Positions 17,694 through 28,467 are shown, numbered from the stretch's first letter. The stretch: DNA of 64,000 nt from Streptomyces sp. V1I1 (GCF_030817355.1 NZ_JAUSZH010000001.1:5642501-5706500); one strand, 5' to 3'. The notes: generated by a model not told the origin, from the sequence alone. Translations and numbers: made by a program.

Positions 17694-19154
17694 ATGACGA
17701 CGACCTCTCCGGAAAGTCCACTTCTCAGTAAAGACCCGGGCACTGACAACCGGCCACGCCTGTTGCTCGCGATCGTGCTCGCCGCGCAGTTCATGGCGCT
17801 CCTCGACACCTTCATCGTCAATGTCGCCGCCCCCACCATCCGTACCGAACTCGACGCGTCCGGCGCGGGTTTGCAGCTGGTCATCGCCGGTTACACGATC
17901 TCGTACGCCGTCCTGCTGGTCACCGGCGCCAGGCTCGGCGATCTGGTGGGGCACCGACGGGCCTATCTGGGCGGGCTGTTGCTCTTCACCGCCGCATCGC
18001 TCGCCTGCGGACTCGCCGCTGGCACCGGCCAGTTGATCGCGTTCCGGCTGGTCCAGGGCGCGGGTGCGGCACTGATGATCCCCCAGGTGCTCAGCCTGAT
18101 CCAGCGGAACTTCACCGGCGAGGGGCGGGTGCGCGCGCTCGGTGCGTACTCCGCGGTCCTCGCGACCGGAGCCGCCGCCGGGCAGGTCGTCGGCGGTGTC
18201 CTGGTCAGCGCGGACCTCTTCGGCGCGAGCTGGCGGCCGGTCTTCCTGGTGAACGTGCCGATCGGCCTCGCGCTGCTGGTGCTGGGCGCGCGGGTGCTCC
18301 CCAAGGACCGTCGCGGTGAGCCCGAGCGCGCCCGAGGCCTCGACCTGCCCGGTCTGGTGCTGCTCGCCGCCGCCGTGTCGCTGTTCACCGTGCCGCTGGT
18401 GCTCGGGCAGGAAAAGGACTGGCCGGCCTGGTCCTGGCTCTCGCTCGGGGCCTCCGCGGTGCTCTTCGGCTGCTTCCTGGCGTACGAGTCGAAGCTGGCC
18501 GGGCGCGGGGGCGCCCCGCTCATCGCGCCGCGCGTGCTGCGCATCGCGGGCATGGGCCGGGCCGTGCTGCGGATCATCCTGGTGATGGCGGTGAACGCGG
18601 GCTTCCTCTTCGCGCTCACCCTGCATGTCCAGGGTGGTCTCGGCCACAGCGCGCTCCGCGCGGGGCTGATGTTCGCGCCGACCGCGCTGATCTTCGGAGC
18701 GGTCGGGCTGACCTGGCGGCGCTGGCCCGCGAGCCTGCATAAGGCCCTGGTCCCGGGCGGGTTCACGCTGACGGCGCTCTCGTGCGTCGCGGTCGGCGCG
18801 GTGCTGCGAGACGGCGGCGACGGCGGGCTGTGGCTGTATCTCGCCTTTATGGGCGTCGGCGCCGGTCTGGCGCTCGCCTTCAGCCCCACCCTCACGGGAG
18901 CGCTCGCGACCGTACGGCAGGAGGACGCGGCGGACGCGAGTGGCCTGCTGGTGACCGTCACTCAGCTCGGACAGCTGATGGGCGTCGCCGCATTCGGCAC
19001 ACTCTTCCTGAATCGGCAGACAGTACCCGGGGTACTGGAGTCCGCCGACGCGCTGTGGGTGTGCGCCCTCGCGCTGGCAGCCGCGTCGATCTTGGGTGCG
19101 ATGGCCGGTCTCCTCAACGAAGGAATGGCGATGGCCACACGTAAACGCCGCTGA
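17694..19154 (+). CDS. MFS transporter, DHA2 (14-helix drug exporter) type
   Basis: A 486-aa membrane protein from ATG 17694; longer upstream starts would overlap the divergent regulator. LLAIVLAAQFMALLDTFIVNVAAPTI is the DHA2 first helix with the acidic residue, followed by ARLGDLVGHRRAYL (the motif A loop between helices 2 and 3) and AYSAVLATGAAAGQVVGGVL (motif C of antiporters). About 13-14 hydrophobic segments are present. It probably exports a drug-like or endogenous compound using the proton gradient, under control of the divergent MmyB-type regulator. Confidence 0.9.
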   Translation: MTTTSPESPLLSKDPGTDNRPRLLLAIVLAAQFMALLDTFIVNVAAPTIRTELDASGAGLQLVIAGYTISYAVLLVTGARLGDLVGHRRAYLGGLLLFTAASLACGLAAGTGQLIAFRLVQGAGAALMIPQVLSLIQRNFTGEGRVRALGAYSAVLATGAAAGQVVGGVLVSADLFGASWRPVFLVNVPIGLALLVLGARVLPKDRRGEPERARGLDLPGLVLLAAAVSLFTVPLVLGQEKDWPAWSWLSLGASAVLFGCFLAYESKLAGRGGAPLIAPRVLRIAGMGRAVLRIILVMAVNAGFLFALTLHVQGGLGHSALRAGLMFAPTALIFGAVGLTWRRWPASLHKALVPGGFTLTALSCVAVGAVLRDGGDGGLWLYLAFMGVGAGLALAFSPTLTGALATVRQEDAADASGLLVTVTQLGQLMGVAAFGTLFLNRQTVPGVLESADALWVCALALAAASILGAMAGLLNEGMAMATRKRR

Positions 19155-19224
19155 CCCTCTTGCGTGGCCATGGCAGAATCGGACGGCCGGAGGGGACACC
19201 GGCCAGAACGGGAGGGAGAGCACG

Positions 19225-19389
19225 ATGTCCGCCAGCAGCAGCGAGGAGGCCGATGACCTGCTTGCCACTGCGGAGGCACGCGCTCGTCTCAGTTGCCCGT
19301 CCTGCGGATCGGGGCATGTCGCCCAAGTCCTCGGCGACAATGGTGGAGTTTCCTACGTGTGCACGGCCTGCGGCCATAGCTGGAGCTGA
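19225..19389 (+). CDS. 54-aa zinc-ribbon miniprotein
   Basis: Starts at ATG with GGAGGGAG upstream. A short acidic helix precedes a zinc ribbon of two CxxC knuckles, CPSCGSGHV and CTACGHSWS, the latter at the very C-terminus. Its stop and the next start overlap by one base (TGAATG region). The fold resembles TFIIS-type or transposase zinc ribbons and suggests nucleic-acid or protein binding; the partner is unknown. Confidence 0.7.
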   Translation: MSASSSEEADDLLATAEARARLSCPSCGSGHVAQVLGDNGGVSYVCTACGHSWS

Positions 19390-19626
19390 ATGATGGGTGC
19401 ACACAGGCGTAAATGCGACTGGTGCGGCGGTGGTACGCCCATCGTTCGGGACATGGACCCGATCAATCCCGAGTACCAGTACTGGTGCGAGGAGTGCGCG
19501 CGGGCGCTGATCATAAAGGGCGACCCCATCGAGACGTACAGAGAGCTCGAAGGGGAGCCGATCTACGGGCGGCTCCTGGACGAGCACTGCACTCTGAAAC
19601 GGTTCTATTCATTCGCCACAGCGTGA
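19390..19626 (+). CDS. 78-aa zinc-ribbon miniprotein
   Basis: Starts at ATG 19390 immediately after the preceding zinc-ribbon gene (a second in-frame ATG follows at 19393). CDWCGGGTPIVRDMD and CEECARALI form a four-cysteine zinc site, followed by a soluble tail with a fifth cysteine. The last 116 bp overlap, tail to tail, the 3' end of the membrane glycosyltransferase gene on the other strand. Coupled with its neighbour, it may form a small zinc-protein operon of unknown role. Confidence 0.6.
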   Translation: MMGAHRRKCDWCGGGTPIVRDMDPINPEYQYWCEECARALIIKGDPIETYRELEGEPIYGRLLDEHCTLKRFYSFATA

Positions 19627-20773
19627 CCAGGACGGTCGCGGCCGTCAGCGAATAGAGGGCCGAAAGGACCATCTGGCCGCTGTTCTGGGCGAGTTCGAGC
19701 CGTCCCGGCCCGTGCGGCACCCACCACAGGGCGTACGAACAGAACACCAGCCCCGCCGCTGCCGCCCGCCCCCTGCTGCCGCGCGCCGCCAAGAGCAGCA
19801 CCATGGGCACGCACCACACCCAGTGGTGCGACCAGGAGACCGGGCTGATCAGCAGTGCCGTCGCCGCGCAGGCCACGACCGCGCAGGCCCGGTCGCCGCG
19901 CAGCGCCGCACCCACGGACACGGCGAGACCGGCCACAGCCACGAGAGCGGCCGCCACGACCCACCACGGCCCCGGATCGGGAGTGTGGAGCAGCCGGGCG
20001 AGGACCCCGCGCAGCGACTGGTTTGCGGTGTCCTCGGCGTGGCCGACCCGGCCGGCCGCGAAGACCATCCGGGTCCAGTAACGCTGGGAGTCGTACGGCA
20101 GGACAGCGGCGGCCGCGAACGTCGTGCCGAGGAAGACCGCGGCTGCTGTCGCCGCCTGCCGCAGCCACGGGTTCCAGCCCTCGCGCCGGGCCCGTACAAG
20201 GCCGGCGATCAGCAAGAAGAGCGCGAAGAGCGCGGGCGTCAGCTTCACGGCGGCCGCGCACCCGATGCCCGCGCCCGCCCACCTGTGCCCCTCGCGGCGG
20301 GTGATGTCCCACAGCACGGCGACCGCGAGCAGCAGATTGATCTGGCCGTAGCGGAGCGTCGTCCACACCGGTTCGCACCACACGGCGGCCGCGGCCACCC
20401 AGAGCGTCGCCGAGCGCCTGTCCATGTGCGGGTGCGTCAGCCGCAGCGACATATCGACGAAGGCGACGAGCAGGAGCAGGTTCCCGGCAGTGGCCAGAGC
20501 ACGCATCTCGGGGACGCCGAGCAGGGTGAGCGGCGTGAACAGCAGGGCGGCGAACGGCGGGTACGTCGTCAGGAGGTTCGCCTTGGTGGTGCGCATCGCG
20601 TAGAGGTCCGCTCCGGCGCGTACGGTCTCACCCTCCGCCCGGTAGACCATCAGGTCGATCATGGAGACGTCGGCGGCGCGCTGCGCCATCCAGAAGGCCG
20701 TGAAGGAGAGCACACAGACCGAGGCGGCGGCAAGGGTGGGACGTCGGGCACTGGACAGTGCGATCACGGTCAC
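19511..20773 (-). CDS. DUF2029 / GT87-type membrane mannosyltransferase
   Basis: A 420-aa polytopic membrane protein (about ten hydrophobic segments) if GTG 20773 is used; earlier in-frame codons reach into the tRNA gene and are not credible. MIDLMVYRAEGETVRAG, TYPPFAALLFTPL, GQINLLLAVAVLWDI and SPVSWSHHWVW are hallmarks of the polyprenol-phosphate-mannose-dependent GT87 family, in which the first-loop Asp and the GQxN stretch are typical. Such enzymes add mannose to lipoglycans or glycoproteins on the outer membrane face. The final about 35 residues are basic and overlap the opposing zinc-ribbon gene. Confidence 0.85.
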   Translation of the reverse strand: MTVIALSSARRPTLAAASVCVLSFTAFWMAQRAADVSMIDLMVYRAEGETVRAGADLYAMRTTKANLLTTYPPFAALLFTPLTLLGVPEMRALATAGNLLLLVAFVDMSLRLTHPHMDRRSATLWVAAAAVWCEPVWTTLRYGQINLLLAVAVLWDITRREGHRWAGAGIGCAAAVKLTPALFALFLLIAGLVRARREGWNPWLRQAATAAAVFLGTTFAAAAVLPYDSQRYWTRMVFAAGRVGHAEDTANQSLRGVLARLLHTPDPGPWWVVAAALVAVAGLAVSVGAALRGDRACAVVACAATALLISPVSWSHHWVWCVPMVLLLAARGSRGRAAAAGLVFCSYALWWVPHGPGRLELAQNSGQMVLSALYSLTAATVLVTLWRMNRTVSECSARPGAARRSAPLRALCTSRWGRPL

Positions 20774-20896
20774 GAAGATGGACGTTACCGGCCCAGTCCG
20801 TACAGACCGGAAACGATTTGGTGATGCACCGGAGGGAGCGTTAATGTTGTCGACGTCGCCGCGAGGGAGACCTTCGATCAAGGCGGCACATCGCAA

Positions 20897-20969
20897 GGGG
20901 CTATAGCTCAGTTGGTAGAGCGCCTGCATGGCATGCAGGAGGTCAGGAGTTCAATTCTCCTTAGCTCCA
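20897..20969 (+). tRNA. tRNA-Ala (anticodon GGC), copy 2
   Basis: Identical over all 73 nt to the copy at 16599; identity stops at the gene edges. It is followed 12 bp later by a very strong terminator. Between the two copies lie the regulator, exporter, zinc-ribbon and GT87 genes. Confidence 0.97.
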
Positions 20970-20981
20970 CAGAAGCACCAG

Positions 20982-21028
20982 ACACAAGGAAGCGGGCCAT
21001 CCGGATCGGATGGCCCGCTTCCTTGTGT
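20982..21028. terminator. 21-bp perfect-stem terminator (bidirectional)
   Basis: A perfect 21-bp inverted repeat (arms 20982-21002 and 21008-21028, loop GGATC). It lies between tRNA-Ala and the convergent NuoF-like gene and should stop both transcripts. Confidence 0.9.
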
Positions 21029-21055
21029 GCCCCTGGGGTGTGTCCCAGGGGGCCG

Positions 21056-22642
21056 TCAACTGCGGCCGCTGCCAAGCGCCTTGCGGTTGCTCGACGGCAG
21101 GGCGGGGCGGGTGGTCGGCGACGGGGCAGGTCCCTGCTCGATACGGAGCGCCAGTGCAGGACACCGGCGTACGGCCCGCTGTGCGCGCCCCCGCAGATGC
21201 ATCGGAACCGAGGCGTCAGCGAGTGCCGGATAGCCGTCGGGACCGAGCCGGATGAGCTCGGGGACGATGTCCGCGCAGAGCCCGTGGCCCTGGCAGAGCG
21301 TCCAGTCCACGGCCAGCTTCTCGCCGCTCGGAATCGACTCCTCGGCATCCTGGTAGCCGGGTCCGGGAAGCGGCAGCACGCCGGTCGTCTCGCGCCCGCA
21401 GCCGCCGTCGAGCACATGGGCGGCGAGGTCGTCCGTGAAGGCGGACAGGGTCGAGGCGAAGAAGCGCGCCGAGCCGTCGGGGTGCTTGCACGCGCCGCGG
21501 CCCTTGACGGCCTGCGTCACCTCGCGCAGCGCCTCCAGGGCGGCGGGGCCGCCGCCGTTCATGACGTCGGACAGGCCGCCGGCCGCGGCGGGCAGGCCCA
21601 GCTTGCAGGGGCCGCACTGGCCGGCGGTCTCGGCGGCGAGCCAGTTGGCCACCCGCAGCGCCTCGCCCAGCGGGCAGGTCTCGGGGCCGATCGGGAGGAT
21701 CGCGCCCGCGCCGAGGGAGCCGCCCACGGCTGCCAGCGATTCGCGCGAGACGTTGGCCTCGTGGACTGCGACCGAGTCGATCCAGTTGCCGTGGTAGCCG
21801 CCGGTGAGCACGCCCTGGGGGAGCGGCGGGGCGCCCGCCAGTTGCAGTACGTACCGCAGCGGGACGCCTGTGGGGACCTCGACGACCATGGGGCGCGCGA
21901 CCGCCCCGGAGATCGTCAGCATGACCGTGCCCGGCTCGGTGTCCAGGCCGGTGTTGCCGTAGCGGCGCGCGCCGATACGGGCGCCGATGGCGAGCTGTGC
22001 GTACGTCTCGGCGTTGGACAGCAGGGTCGGGGCGCCGCCGACGCCGGTGTCGGAAGCGCGCTCGCGGCGGCCGGGCGGCAGCGCGGGGCCGCCGTTCACG
22101 GCACGGATGACAGCGGAGGCCTCGCCGGAGACCATGCGCTCCGGCGTACGGATCACCCGCGCGCGCAGCTGCTGCCCGCGCCGGTCCGACAGGCCGCGCT
22201 CGGCCAGCGCGGCGCGCATGGAGATCTCCGTGGAGTTGCGGGTGACCGCGACCACCAGGGTGCGCGCACCGAGCGCCTCCGCGGCGAGCAGGGCGCCGTC
22301 CAGGATCAGATGGGGGGAGCGGTTGAGCAGCACGGTGTCCTTGCGGCAGGCGGGCTCGCCCTCACTGCCGTTGACCACGACGACGGGCCGCACCCCGCGT
22401 CGTATCGCGGACTTCGCTACGGCGCGCAGTTTCTGCCCGAAGGGGAAGCCTGCGCCGCCGCGGCCGCGCAGGGATATGTCGTCGGCGAGCTGGGCGAGCA
22501 GCTCGCCTGTCACGGGCTGGAGAGGGCCGTGCACCTTGAGATGCATCGGGAGGTCCAGGCGCTCGACAAGGTCGAACCCCTGCGTCAGCTGGGGAAGGCC
22601 GACGACACGAACCTCGGGGACATCAGGGAGGGGGGTGTTCAC
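21056..22642 (-). CDS. NuoF-like FMN/iron-sulfur protein fused to a ferredoxin
   Basis: A 528-aa protein. The NuoF-like part has GRGGAGFP (residues 60-67), a variant FMN/NADH loop VNGSEGEPACRKD (about 90), an SLBB-like segment (about 235-275) and an Fe-S region. The usual ESCGxCxPC motif reads ETAGQCGPCKLG: the first cysteine is Ala340, leaving Cys343, Cys346 and Cys385 (RGACKHPDG); Cys323 may substitute. A ferredoxin domain follows (Cys450-x5-Cys456 ... Cys494), typical of [3Fe-4S]/[4Fe-4S] actinobacterial ferredoxins. The start overlaps the stop of the upstream membrane cytochrome-like gene (GTGA), so they form one unit. Probable role: NAD(P)H-linked electron transfer to or from that membrane protein; direction unknown. 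This is not part of a nuo operon. Confidence 0.85.
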   Translation of the reverse strand: MNTPLPDVPEVRVVGLPQLTQGFDLVERLDLPMHLKVHGPLQPVTGELLAQLADDISLRGRGGAGFPFGQKLRAVAKSAIRRGVRPVVVVNGSEGEPACRKDTVLLNRSPHLILDGALLAAEALGARTLVVAVTRNSTEISMRAALAERGLSDRRGQQLRARVIRTPERMVSGEASAVIRAVNGGPALPPGRRERASDTGVGGAPTLLSNAETYAQLAIGARIGARRYGNTGLDTEPGTVMLTISGAVARPMVVEVPTGVPLRYVLQLAGAPPLPQGVLTGGYHGNWIDSVAVHEANVSRESLAAVGGSLGAGAILPIGPETCPLGEALRVANWLAAETAGQCGPCKLGLPAAAGGLSDVMNGGGPAALEALREVTQAVKGRGACKHPDGSARFFASTLSAFTDDLAAHVLDGGCGRETTGVLPLPGPGYQDAEESIPSGEKLAVDWTLCQGHGLCADIVPELIRLGPDGYPALADASVPMHLRGRAQRAVRRCPALALRIEQGPAPSPTTRPALPSSNRKALGSGRS

Positions 22643-24078
22643 GGTCGGTCTCCTGCGGGCGTGTGCCAGGGCTCTCCGGCCGGGGGCGGAAAGAGGGGTC
22701 CGGGCATGGTCGCCGTGTCGTCGTACGTGTCGGCGGTGCCGGTGGTGTACGGGGAGGAAGGTGCTTCGTACGGGGGAGCGGGGTCGTAGGAGGCGGGAGC
22801 GGGAGGCGGCTCGTAGGCCGCCGGAGGGGGCTCGTACGCCAGAGGGGCCTCGTAGTCCGCAGGGGCCTCGTATGCGGGAGGGGGCTCGTACGCGGGAGGG
22901 GGCTCATACGCGGGAGGAGCGGGCGTTTCGAGCGGCTCGGGCCGGAAGGCCTGCGCGGGCGGCGGCGGTGACGGGGTCGGCCACAGGCCCTGCCGGGGAC
23001 CCGACTCCGAGACGACGGGGATCTCCTCGGTCATCGGTATGCGCTCGGCCAGCGGGGCCGTCTGGTCGCCGGCCAGGGAGACCGCGCGGTACGCGGCGGA
23101 GATCCCGGTGCCGGGCCCGACGCCACTGCCGACGGTCGGCTCGGCCTCCGGGAGCGGCGGGACCTCGTAGAGATTGGGCGAGGGCGGCGCGAGCCGCCGG
23201 GGCTGCGAGCGCGGCCGGCCGAGGGAAGACTGGCGCTGGAAGTCCTGCTCGTACGGGCGCTGGGAGGGAATGCCGTTCATGCCGTTGAGGCCGGCCGGTC
23301 CCGTCACTCCGGCCGCGCCGGGGAGCGGGGACGTGGTCGGATCGCGCAGTAGCTGCTCGTCCGCCGCAGACCGGTCGTCGCCCGAGCCGGTCAGCGACAT
23401 GATCTTGGCGGCGATTCGCCGCTGCACCGGCCGCGGCATCAACCGCAGCGACACGGCGGCGGCGACGCCTGTGAGTGCCAGGCAGTACATCGTCACGACC
23501 CAGGTCGCGGCGGGCCGGCCGGTGAACAGGCCGTGCACCAGCGCGGAGCACCAGGCCGGGTAGGCCAGCATGTGCAGCTGCCGCCAGCGGCCCGCTACCC
23601 GGATGTTGCCGGCCAGGGCGCTGCGCAGCGCGCCGGTCGTGGCGGCGATCACCATGAGGAAGCCGGCCAGCGAACCGAAGCCGATCAGGCCGGACGTACC
23701 GGTGACGCCGAGTCCGAACGGGACCAGGGCGCCGATCGCTTCCACGTGGCCCAGCGACACCTTCACGGTGGCGTGCAGCAGCAGGAAGCCGAGCGAGGCG
23801 ACCGCGGTGGCCCGGTGGATGCCCTGGGCAAGGAGGCGGTGGCGCGTGGAGAGAAGCAGCCGGTCGGTGGCGATCAGGCCCCACGCCACGGAGGCGGTGA
23901 GGGACACCAGGGACAGCACCCCGGTGGTGAAGTCGAGCGCGGTGCGAAAGTTGTCGCTCCCGCCGACGGCGAGCAGGGGTAGGAGCACGAACGCCGCGAC
24001 GGACAAGCCGCCTTGCACCGGGCGGCTTAGCCCGGTACTCGGCGCTGGCGACGAACGGCTCTTGCGATGAGGGTTCAT
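22639..24078 (-). CDS. ferric-reductase-like transmembrane protein with Pro/Tyr-rich tail
   Basis: A 479-aa protein from ATG 24078. About six membrane helices (residues 22-215) contain histidines on helices (RATAVASLGFLLLHATVKV and RWRQLHMLAYPAWCSALVHGL) in the arrangement that ligates heme b in the ferric reductase/YedZ/NOX family. The C-terminal about 200 residues are hydrophilic and end in repeats of the form EPPPAYEPPPAY, likely disordered. No FAD/NAD domain is present; the overlapping downstream NuoF-ferredoxin fusion could supply electrons. The electron acceptor is unknown. Confidence 0.85.
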   Translation of the reverse strand: MNPHRKSRSSPAPSTGLSRPVQGGLSVAAFVLLPLLAVGGSDNFRTALDFTTGVLSLVSLTASVAWGLIATDRLLLSTRHRLLAQGIHRATAVASLGFLLLHATVKVSLGHVEAIGALVPFGLGVTGTSGLIGFGSLAGFLMVIAATTGALRSALAGNIRVAGRWRQLHMLAYPAWCSALVHGLFTGRPAATWVVTMYCLALTGVAAAVSLRLMPRPVQRRIAAKIMSLTGSGDDRSAADEQLLRDPTTSPLPGAAGVTGPAGLNGMNGIPSQRPYEQDFQRQSSLGRPRSQPRRLAPPSPNLYEVPPLPEAEPTVGSGVGPGTGISAAYRAVSLAGDQTAPLAERIPMTEEIPVVSESGPRQGLWPTPSPPPPAQAFRPEPLETPAPPAYEPPPAYEPPPAYEAPADYEAPLAYEPPPAAYEPPPAPASYDPAPPYEAPSSPYTTGTADTYDDTATMPGPLFPPPAGEPWHTPAGDRP

Positions 24079-24453
24079 GGGGCGACTCCGAATGGTGCGG
24101 GAAAGGCGGTCCCGTTGACGCATGCTAGGTCCACCCATACCGGGCAGTACGAGGTTTGAGCGTTTAGAGAGCGGAACCACAGCCAACTGACTCTGGGGTT
24201 GCCCTGGATAGGGTCGATACGCGGGGTAACCCCGGCGGCCGGAGGCATCCGGAAGCGCGATTCGGGGGGCGCGCGGAGGCGTGCGGCGGGCGCTCGGGGG
24301 GCGTGCCGAGGAGCGGCGCGCGCGTTTCGAAGCGGACGCGTGGCGGCGGCCGGGGGCGCTGGGGGTGGCTGCCCAGACCTCACAAGAGTCCTTCGGGGGC
24401 CCTTCGAGATTGGTCTCATGCACCCGGTTCCCTCGCTGCGGTACCCTGACGCC
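24079..24453. other. 375-bp intergenic gap, no gene seen
   Basis: Divergent promoter region between the cytochrome-like gene and the leuS leader. Codon structure is absent and the short open frames look random. CTGCGGTACCCT just before the leader ORF may be a -10 region (TACCCT at 24442), but I cannot define a convincing -35. Confidence 0.4.
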
Positions 24454-24492
24454 ATGCGTGCCGTACGCCTTCTGCTTAGCGAGCCGCGCTGA
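24454..24492 (+). CDS. leuS leader peptide MRAVRLLLSEPR
   Basis: A 12-codon ORF with three consecutive leucine codons (CTT CTG CTT at 24469-24477), the first two of the set using the rarer CTT. It is followed by a stem-rich segment and a terminator before leuS. CTT is uncommon in this genome, which would heighten sensitivity to leucyl-tRNA shortage. No strong RBS is seen; a near-leaderless start is possible because TACCCT lies seven bases upstream. Role inferred: ribosome stalling when charged tRNA-Leu is scarce allows read-through into leuS. Confidence 0.65.
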   Translation: MRAVRLLLSEPR

Positions 24493-24534
24493 TCAGTCCC
24501 GACGGATGAAAGATCCGGTTGGAATCGGCGCGGC
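24483..24534 (+). promoter_or_regulatory. leuS leader RNA stems
   Basis: GCCGCGCTGAT (24483-24493) can pair with ATCGGCGCGGC (24524-24534), 11 bp with one G-U, and it buries the leader stop codon. Inside it, CCGACGGAT (24499-24507) pairs with ATCCGGTTGG (24513-24522) around GAAAG. A ribosome that reaches the leader stop would melt the outer stem; one stalled at the leucine codons would sit at its edge. This is the logic of a ribosome-mediated attenuator, though the competing antiterminator pairing is not resolved. Confidence 0.5.
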
Positions 24535-24536
24535 GT

Positions 24537-24560
24537 CCCCTCCTGTGCGAGGGGTTTTTT
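24537..24560 (+). terminator. intrinsic terminator (attenuator) before leuS
   Basis: CCCCTC, loop CTGTGC, GAGGGG, then TTTTTT. It is a textbook intrinsic terminator, rare in this GC-rich DNA, located 45 bp after the leader stop and 49 bp before the leuS start, so it can only act on transcripts heading into leuS. Confidence 0.85.
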
Positions 24561-24608
24561 CGTTTTGGAATCCGCTGGCAGAGACGAATCGATGGAGCTT
24601 CAAGGATC

Positions 24609-27503
<2,895 letters not shown>

Positions 27504-27531
27504 CGCCCACGGGAGGGCAGGGGTTTCCCCT

Positions 27532-27574
27532 ACGGGCAGGTTGGGGGTTCCGATGGAACCCTCGGCCTGCCCGT
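27532..27574 (+). terminator. terminator after leuS
   Basis: ACGGGCAGG (27532-27540) pairs with CCTGCCCGT (27566-27574), and inside it GGGTTCC pairs with GGAACCC around GAT. TCCGTTT follows. It begins 28 bp after the leuS stop. Confidence 0.8.
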
Positions 27575-27619
27575 TCCGTTTACGGTGGAGGGACAACAGC
27601 CGACGCCGGAGGGGCGCTC

Positions 27620-28429
27620 ATGGAAGCCGCGATTCTGATACTGACGCTGCTTTTCGTCGCCTTCGTGGCGTTGGGGGTGTATGTCAGCGTGAAGGTCATC
27701 GGCGCGGCCAAGCGCGGAGTGGAGCGCACGGTCACGCAGGCGCGCCGCACCGTCGAGGAGACGACACTGCGGGCGAAGAGCTATGGGCAGGGCGGTGTGG
27801 CCGGCGAGCTGGCGCAGCTGCGGCTGTCGCTGCGTACGTCGATGAGGGCGACGCAGGACGCGCTGCACGCGGGCGTCGCGGAGGACGCCTCGCTGTCCGA
27901 GTCGCTCGGACTGTTCCAGCGGCTGAGCGTGCACGGCCACGAGCTCGACGACGAACTGAAGCGGCTGGAGCGCGAGCCGGACCGGGCGACGGTGGCCTCG
28001 CTGCTTCCCGGGCTGCGCGAGCGTACGGAGCGGATCACGCACTCTGCCGAGTCTCTGAGGTGGGCGGCGCGGGACCGGGCGCGGAAGTTTGCGGAAGATG
28101 ATCTGGACGCGCTGAGCACGCAGATCGACGTCGAGGCGGGGGCGTTGCGGCACTGGTCGGACGAGGAGACGCCGGACGGGGCTGCGGGGTCTCAGGCGGC
28201 TCAGGCTGCGCCGGCATCGTGGCCGGAGGCCGGGGCCGGTGACGGAGCGGTGCGCGAGCAGACGTGGCCGGAGGCGGTTGCGGGGGCGGGGGTTGAAGGT
28301 GGGCCTGAGGCCGGGGCTGGGCCTGTGGCGGGGGCCGGGGCTGAGCCGCAGGCGATCACGGCGCGCGATCCTCGGCAGCAGACGACGTACCCCTGGCAGA
28401 AGACCGCCCGTCCCGAGACCACGAATTGA
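27620..28429 (+). CDS. membrane-anchored coiled-coil protein
   Basis: A 269-aa protein with one N-terminal membrane helix (residues 3-27, AAILILTLLFVAFVALGVYVSVKV), then a long helical, charged region (about 30-170) with heptad-like spacing (RRTVEETTLRAK, QLRLSLRTSM, LERAKSL-type segments), and an Ala/Gly/Pro-rich low-complexity tail. The helical part should be cytoplasmic or form a membrane-tethered rod. No enzyme motif. It stands alone between the leuS terminator and a minisatellite; its function is unknown. Confidence 0.75.
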   Translation: MEAAILILTLLFVAFVALGVYVSVKVIGAAKRGVERTVTQARRTVEETTLRAKSYGQGGVAGELAQLRLSLRTSMRATQDALHAGVAEDASLSESLGLFQRLSVHGHELDDELKRLEREPDRATVASLLPGLRERTERITHSAESLRWAARDRARKFAEDDLDALSTQIDVEAGALRHWSDEETPDGAAGSQAAQAAPASWPEAGAGDGAVREQTWPEAVAGAGVEGGPEAGAGPVAGAGAEPQAITARDPRQQTTYPWQKTARPETTN

Positions 28430-28467
28430 CCCACCGGCGGTCCGTCGAAGGTCCATTGGTGATCCAT

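Noticed and set aside
20773..20929. Extended N-terminus of the GT87 protein beginning inside tRNA-Ala
   Set aside because: A protein start inside an antisense tRNA is not credible; the first membrane segment begins after GTG 20773.
16599..20969. Integrated element or prophage between the tRNA-Ala copies
   Set aside because: No integrase, phage or plasmid gene is present, and both repeats are whole tRNA genes rather than a truncated attachment site.
24483..24560. T-box riboswitch upstream of leuS (TTGGAATCGGCGCGG resembles a T-box bulge)
   Set aside because: The bulge would read UGGA, which pairs with a discriminator U, whereas tRNA-Leu has A; the region before it is a short leader ORF with leucine codons and lacks a long Stem I. 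Leader-peptide attenuation fits better.
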